This document shows positions 34,166 through 37,118 of a stretch of DNA of 37,118 nucleotides, in pieces; the first letter of the stretch is position 1; every line of letters begins with the position of its first letter. The position numbers and the translations under genes are program-made. The notes beneath the pieces are model-generated. The model was not told where the DNA came from. It did not search any database and was given only the letters and a program-made list of their open reading frames with translations. This DNA is from Saprospiraceae bacterium. Its GTDB lineage: Bacteria > Bacteroidota > Bacteroidia > Chitinophagales > Saprospiraceae. The stretch is from the NCBI GenBank assembly GCA_019694295.1, contig JAIBCG010000027.1, positions 1-37,118 on the forward strand, read 5' to 3'.

Positions 34166-34320
34166 AACCCAGATAAAGCAATAGCCTCTTTACTGCAAAT
34201 AATGATTACTTCATATCCATTTTAAAAGCTCAAAAACCATAGTTCACTATGCTATTATAACTTTTTTATGGATTTTTTGTACTAATCATTTTCGTTTAGT
34301 CATACTGCGTTATCTGGGTT
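34166..34320 (+). repeat. MITE-like intergenic repeat, copy B (intact terminal inverted repeats)
   Basis: 155 bp. The ends are AACCCAGATAA (34166-34176) and TTATCTGGGTT (34310-34320), a perfect 11-bp terminal inverted repeat that continues imperfectly inward (AGCAATA versus CGCAGTA). The interior is AT-rich and has no ORF. The core 34206-34248 matches copy A (18447-18489) at 38 of 43 positions, and the blocks are collinear with nearly equal distances to both ends. A small internal hairpin CATAG-TTCA-CTATG is present. No obvious target-site duplication is visible in the flanks (AATTC before, CAAAC after). Confidence 0.85.
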
Positions 34321-34341
34321 CAAACAGTTGATTCATTCAAT

Positions 34342-34379
34342 AAAAAAAGCTCCGGATTGGCAGTATCCGGAGCTTTTTT
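34342..34379 (-). terminator. Strong rho-independent terminator of the DUF3078 gene (bidirectional form)
   Basis: Perfect 9-bp GC-rich stem GCTCCGGAT (34349-34357) / ATCCGGAGC (34365-34373), 7-base loop TGGCAGT, flanked by an A run and a T run that can pair further. It lies 24 bases beyond the DUF3078 stop codon on the minus strand and could act in either direction. Confidence 0.92.
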
Positions 34380-34402
34380 CATCTATTGGCTAATAAACAG
34401 TA

Positions 34403-35377
34403 TCAGAACACAAGGTTGTACTTGATAAGCAGTGCCTGAATGATAGTAGGGCGTTTACCTTCTTCACCCGGTTCATAGATTTTGTTTTTGTTTCTATCCA
34501 CTTGTACGAGTATATCATCATCATATAATACATCAACCAGCAAGTTAAGTGCAAGGCCTTTGTAGATATTCCAGCTAAAGTCATTATGCCAGTTGACGTC
34601 AATGTTTTGTGGATTTCTAAGATAGTTAGAATACAGATCGAGTACAGAGTTGACCATCAGTTTGTCATTAAATAGTTTGTTTGTATAGATGCCTTTCAGA
34701 TTGGCACCGAGCTGGAGGTCAGATTTTTTAAATCCGATACCATTATCATTAGCTTTTGTGCCAAAAATACCGAGGTCGGCAATTTTTTGATCGTTGATGT
34801 AGATCAATTTCAATGAAGCAGGTGAGAAGAAGAATGTGAGATGTGGAGTAGCCAGGTAATCGATACCCGGAGATACCTTTATGGTAGCCGGAGCAAAGAA
34901 GTTGGCGACGATACTTTCCCCTTTGGTTGGTTTTAGGATATTGCCCTGATAAGTAGGTGTAAGTTGTGTTTCGAGGTTGGCGTCGAGTGCTGCTGCCCAT
35001 TTGTCATTGAATTTGTATCCGATTTTTGATCCGAATACAAATCTGTCGAGGTTTTTGAGGAATGGGTTGGACGAGATGCCAATCTGCTGAACGGCAAACT
35101 GCATTGAAGCTGCATTGTTCCAGTATATTTTATCTCTTTTGTAGTTGGCAAACAGATTGCCCAAGCCTCCGAAGCCTATTTTGTTTTCACCGGAACCAAA
35201 ACGCGGGTTGATGAGGGCCAATTGTGTAAAATCGAGCCCGATACCGGCACCTTTGACCCAGCCGTCTCCTTCTTTGGCAGACAATTTTTTAACTTCTGTC
35301 AGGCGGTCATTGCCCGCTTGTGCCATGGACAAACCTGATAAGATGAACGCGAAAAAGATTGTGAAGCTTAGTTTCAT
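34403..35377 (-). CDS. DUF3078 outer-membrane beta-barrel protein
   Basis: 324 residues with signal peptide MKLSFTIFFAFILSGLSMAQ. The mature part shows alternating beta-strands ending in aromatic residues (GWVKGAGIGLDFTQLALINP, YWNNAASMQFAVQQIG, FVFGSKIGYKFNDKWAAAL, HLTFFFSPASLKLIY). It closes with ALLIKYNLVF, a C-terminal Phe as expected for an outer-membrane beta-barrel. The N-terminal GW..G...G..F.Q....N and the final strand fit what I know of DUF3078. Function is unknown. It is 25 bases downstream of the MscS-type channel gene and ends at a strong terminator, so it is the last gene of the sigma-factor operon. Confidence 0.88.
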   Translation of the reverse strand: MKLSFTIFFAFILSGLSMAQAGNDRLTEVKKLSAKEGDGWVKGAGIGLDFTQLALINPRFGSGENKIGFGGLGNLFANYKRDKIYWNNAASMQFAVQQIGISSNPFLKNLDRFVFGSKIGYKFNDKWAAALDANLETQLTPTYQGNILKPTKGESIVANFFAPATIKVSPGIDYLATPHLTFFFSPASLKLIYINDQKIADLGIFGTKANDNGIGFKKSDLQLGANLKGIYTNKLFNDKLMVNSVLDLYSNYLRNPQNIDVNWHNDFSWNIYKGLALNLLVDVLYDDDILVQVDRNKNKIYEPGEEGKRPTIIQALLIKYNLVF

Positions 35378-35402
35378 ACAGTTAAGTTTTTAAGTTATTT
35401 GG

Positions 35403-36209
35403 TTATGATTTTTTTGCTAAAAATATTTCAACCTCAGCGGTTGACAATTTGTTGAGCGGAATGATAATCTGCTTCTCGTCGGTGGTAAGTGTGACAGAAT
35501 TGTTGTCCATCTCTGTTACTATACCGGAATGATTACCTACCTTAATGTGGTCCCCTTTTTTGAATTTGTGCTTTTGCAGCAATGAAACTATGAAATTGGT
35601 CATAATATCTTTGGATGCAATGCCATATCCGAGTGCAAATGCGAGTACTATACCGCCAATCATTACAGTCAGATTGTTAGCAAGGAAAGAAGTCTGGATG
35701 CGTGCCTGCTCGAGTGCGCTGAGCAATACAGTCAGGAAAAGGAAGTAAAATAGTGCTGAAGAAATAGTTTTTGCAGAAGAGATGCCGAGCGATTTACAAA
35801 CCGTCAGAACTACGACTCTTATATTCTCTGCCACGATGAGGCCGATAATAAGAATAAATAGTGCAACAATCACATTCGGTATATAATTGATCAGGTCGCT
35901 TACCAGATTTGAGATGACCGGCATGTTGAGTACATCCGTAGCGGCTACTATAAATATAAGCAACAAGAAGTAGTAGGTTACTTTAGAGACAACTTTGCTG
36001 ATTTTTATGTCAATACCTGATTTTCGTACCAGGTCGATGTCATTGAGTTTTTCCCCAAAGCGATCGATATTGAGTGCCTTGAGCATTTTTTGCATGAATT
36101 TGGAGACCAACTTTGACAGAATAATTCCTGCAATGATCAACAGGAATGCCCCAGTGAGATTAGGAATGGTTTGGGCGAATTTTAAGGCTAATTCGTGGAG
36201 AATTTCCAT
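35403..36209 (-). CDS. MscS-family mechanosensitive ion channel
   Basis: 268 residues. There are about five hydrophobic segments (near 18-37, 78-96, 108-128, 148-166 and 183-200). A short soluble beta domain follows: FKKGDHIKVGNHSGIVTEMDNNSVTLTTDEKQIIIPLNKL, the MscS signature of a beta barrel just after the pore helix (AFALGYGIASKDIMTNFIVSLL). The C-terminal alpha/beta domain of E. coli MscS is lacking, so it is a compact member. Role: tension-gated efflux during osmotic down-shock, or a related inner-membrane conductance. It follows a 72-residue protein gene by 12 bases and precedes the DUF3078 gene by 25 bases. Confidence 0.9.
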   Translation of the reverse strand: MEILHELALKFAQTIPNLTGAFLLIIAGIILSKLVSKFMQKMLKALNIDRFGEKLNDIDLVRKSGIDIKISKVVSKVTYYFLLLIFIVAATDVLNMPVISNLVSDLINYIPNVIVALFILIIGLIVAENIRVVVLTVCKSLGISSAKTISSALFYFLFLTVLLSALEQARIQTSFLANNLTVMIGGIVLAFALGYGIASKDIMTNFIVSLLQKHKFKKGDHIKVGNHSGIVTEMDNNSVTLTTDEKQIIIPLNKLSTAEVEIFLAKKS

Positions 36210-36221
36210 AAGCTTGTTTTT

Positions 36222-36440
36222 TTAGTCTTCTTTGTCTGTTTCTTTTTCTCTTTTGTCGAATTCGTAAGTAGTAGGTGTTATCATATCCATGCCGGTACGT
36301 ACCAATCCGGTAAAGTACAGGTTGACAACATCACCTGCAAATTTGAAAACCTTGAGATTGTCTTGCAGGTATTTTTCAAGATTGACCGGTATTTTTATTT
36401 CATCCGGTTGTGCTTGTTCGTTTACATCATGATTTTCCAT
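36222..36440 (-). CDS. Small acidic soluble protein in a sigma factor-channel operon, unknown function
   Basis: 72 residues (MENHDVNEQAQPDEIKIPV). It is acidic at both ends, with a central helix-like stretch YLQDNLKVFKFAGDVVNLYFTGLVRTGMDMI. There is no signal peptide, transmembrane segment or cysteine. The start codon lies within the last 19 bases of the upstream sigma-factor gene in another frame, and the MscS gene begins 12 bases after its stop, so it is tightly packed in the operon. I do not recognise the family. Its position just after a sigma factor makes a sigma-modulating role conceivable, but no anti-sigma motif is seen. Confidence 0.72.
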   Translation of the reverse strand: MENHDVNEQAQPDEIKIPVNLEKYLQDNLKVFKFAGDVVNLYFTGLVRTGMDMITPTTYEFDKREKETDKED

Positions 36441-37018
36441 AAAAATAATACTAACACGTTCATAATCATATTGCTCAGGATTTTTGCTTTTTCTTTAGCT
36501 CTTTTTATTTTCATTTTAACGGCACTCTCTGTTTTGTCGAGTATTTCGGATATTTCTCTGATAGACATACTCTGTTCGTATTTCATAATAAGCAGAGCTT
36601 TGTCTTCACCCGGTATCATATCCATTACCTTTTCCAGCTTCTGTGCTTCCATTTCGAAAACTTCTGCTTCGTTATCATCTTCGTATGGCTGGTCTTTCAA
36701 TTCTTTTTCGTGAGCGAATATTTCGTTTTCTTTTTTATGCTTCCGGAGTGAATCGATACAATAATTGAATGTAATCGAATAAACCCATGTACTGAACTGC
36801 GATTTTTCTTCAAACCTAACCAGGTTCATGAATATTTTCATAAAAATATCCTGACTCGCATCTATTGCCCATTCTTCATTTTTGAGCATAGAGAGGCACT
36901 TGGCATACACTTTATTGGCATACCTGTTATATATCATGCTGAAATATTCCTGACTTTGGGTGTCTATATACAGCCGTACCAGTTCAGCATCCGGAATTTT
37001 TAGTTTTTTTTGATTCAA
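36422..37018 (-). CDS. ECF-type RNA polymerase sigma-70 factor
   Basis: 198 residues. Region 2 has FSMIYNRYANKVYAKCLSML, EEWAIDASQDIFMKIFMNL and FSTWVYSITFNYCIDSLRK. Region 4 has GEDKALLIMKYEQSMSIREI, then LDKTESAVKMKIKRAKEKA. The start is TTG at 37018 with an in-frame TAA immediately before it. The next in-frame Met (FSM) would delete the start of region 2, so TTG is the only sensible start visible. A near-consensus promoter lies about 55 bases upstream. It overlaps the 72-residue gene by 19 bases and leads an operon with MscS and DUF3078 genes. No separate anti-sigma gene is present. Confidence 0.9.
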   Translation of the reverse strand: MNQKKLKIPDAELVRLYIDTQSQEYFSMIYNRYANKVYAKCLSMLKNEEWAIDASQDIFMKIFMNLVRFEEKSQFSTWVYSITFNYCIDSLRKHKKENEIFAHEKELKDQPYEDDNEAEVFEMEAQKLEKVMDMIPGEDKALLIMKYEQSMSIREISEILDKTESAVKMKIKRAKEKAKILSNMIMNVLVLFLWKIMM

Positions 37019-37073
37019 TTAATCTCCGGGGTTACAGATTATTCAATTGGTTCACGGGTTTAAGCTTATGACG

Positions 37074-37105
37074 CAAATATCCGAAAAAGTTACATCACAG
37101 ACCAA
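37074..37105 (-). promoter_or_regulatory. Probable promoter of the sigma factor-MscS operon
   Basis: On the minus strand TTGG (37102-37105) is followed after 20 bases by GATATTTG (37074-37081), one mismatch from TAnnTTTG. It lies upstream of the TTG start at 37018 with a leader of about 50 bases. Confidence 0.4.
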
Positions 37106-37118
37106 TGAAACCCATAAT

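Larger units (their letters stand above)
34084..34402. other. 319-bp intergenic region upstream of polA
   Basis: It contains the intact MITE-like repeat copy B (34166-34320) and a strong bidirectional-looking terminator (34342-34379) for the DUF3078 gene. No exact TAnnTTTG element for polA was found in the 82 bases between the repeat and its start codon, so the polA promoter may lie within or beyond the repeat, or be atypical. Confidence 0.65.

Overview
The window looks like chromosomal DNA from a member of the Bacteroidota. Four signs support this. Several genes are preceded by the phylum's promoter -7 element TAnnTTTG, and two of these also have a correctly spaced TTTG -33 box. One secreted protein ends in a type IX secretion (T9SS) type A C-terminal sorting domain. 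One lipoprotein has a Bacteroidota-style surface export signal (Cys-Ser-Lys-Glu-Glu). The families DUF3078, DUF4920, DUF2024 and the PD40/OmpA envelope proteins fit the same phylum. Composition is AT-rich with very AT-rich spacers. I saw no tRNA, rRNA, CRISPR array, prophage or transposase gene.

Layout. 1-6.73 kb: tail of an unidentified gene, a terminator, then a tetR-tolC-adaptor-RND pump operon. 7.1-10.8 kb: a MoxR ATPase converging on a PLP aminotransferase, then an EamA transporter overlapping a minimal SET-domain gene. 11.0-15.2 kb: a 2-oxoacid dehydrogenase E2 acyltransferase, a TPR/beta-propeller/OmpA envelope protein begun by an overlapping GTG, and a small methyltransferase. 15.2-18.3 kb (minus): a DUF4920 - TPR adenylate cyclase - lipoprotein operon. 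18.4-20.9 kb: a secreted MORN-repeat caspase-like protease and a hot-dog thioesterase. 21.0-22.4 kb: a tyrosine phenol-lyase-like enzyme with its own promoter and terminator. 22.5-24.5 kb (minus): an ECF sigma - folE - flavin reductase operon. 24.9-29.1 kb: a lipoprotein, a T9SS-exported Asp-box beta-propeller protein and a GNAT acetyltransferase. 29.3-31.2 kb (minus): a thioredoxin-like gene followed by a DUF2024 - marR - yggS operon rich in CxxC motifs. 31.3-34.1 kb: polA. 34.4-37.0 kb (minus): an ECF sigma - 72-residue protein - MscS channel - DUF3078 outer-membrane protein operon.

Two things are not explained by the genes. First, two copies of a ~155-bp AT-rich element without an ORF lie at 18409-18562 and 34166-34320. 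They share a 43-bp core (38 of 43 positions identical), and the second has 11-bp perfect terminal inverted repeats, so this is a MITE-like family. Second, a compact GC-rich, hairpin-forming island lies between two convergent genes at about 29205-29270. The most distinctive proteins are the secreted caspase, with three C-x-x-G-x-C/MORN modules and an EF-hand-like loop, and a MarR regulator with a four-cysteine tail in a cysteine-rich operon.

All functions are read from motifs and family knowledge. No database search was run.
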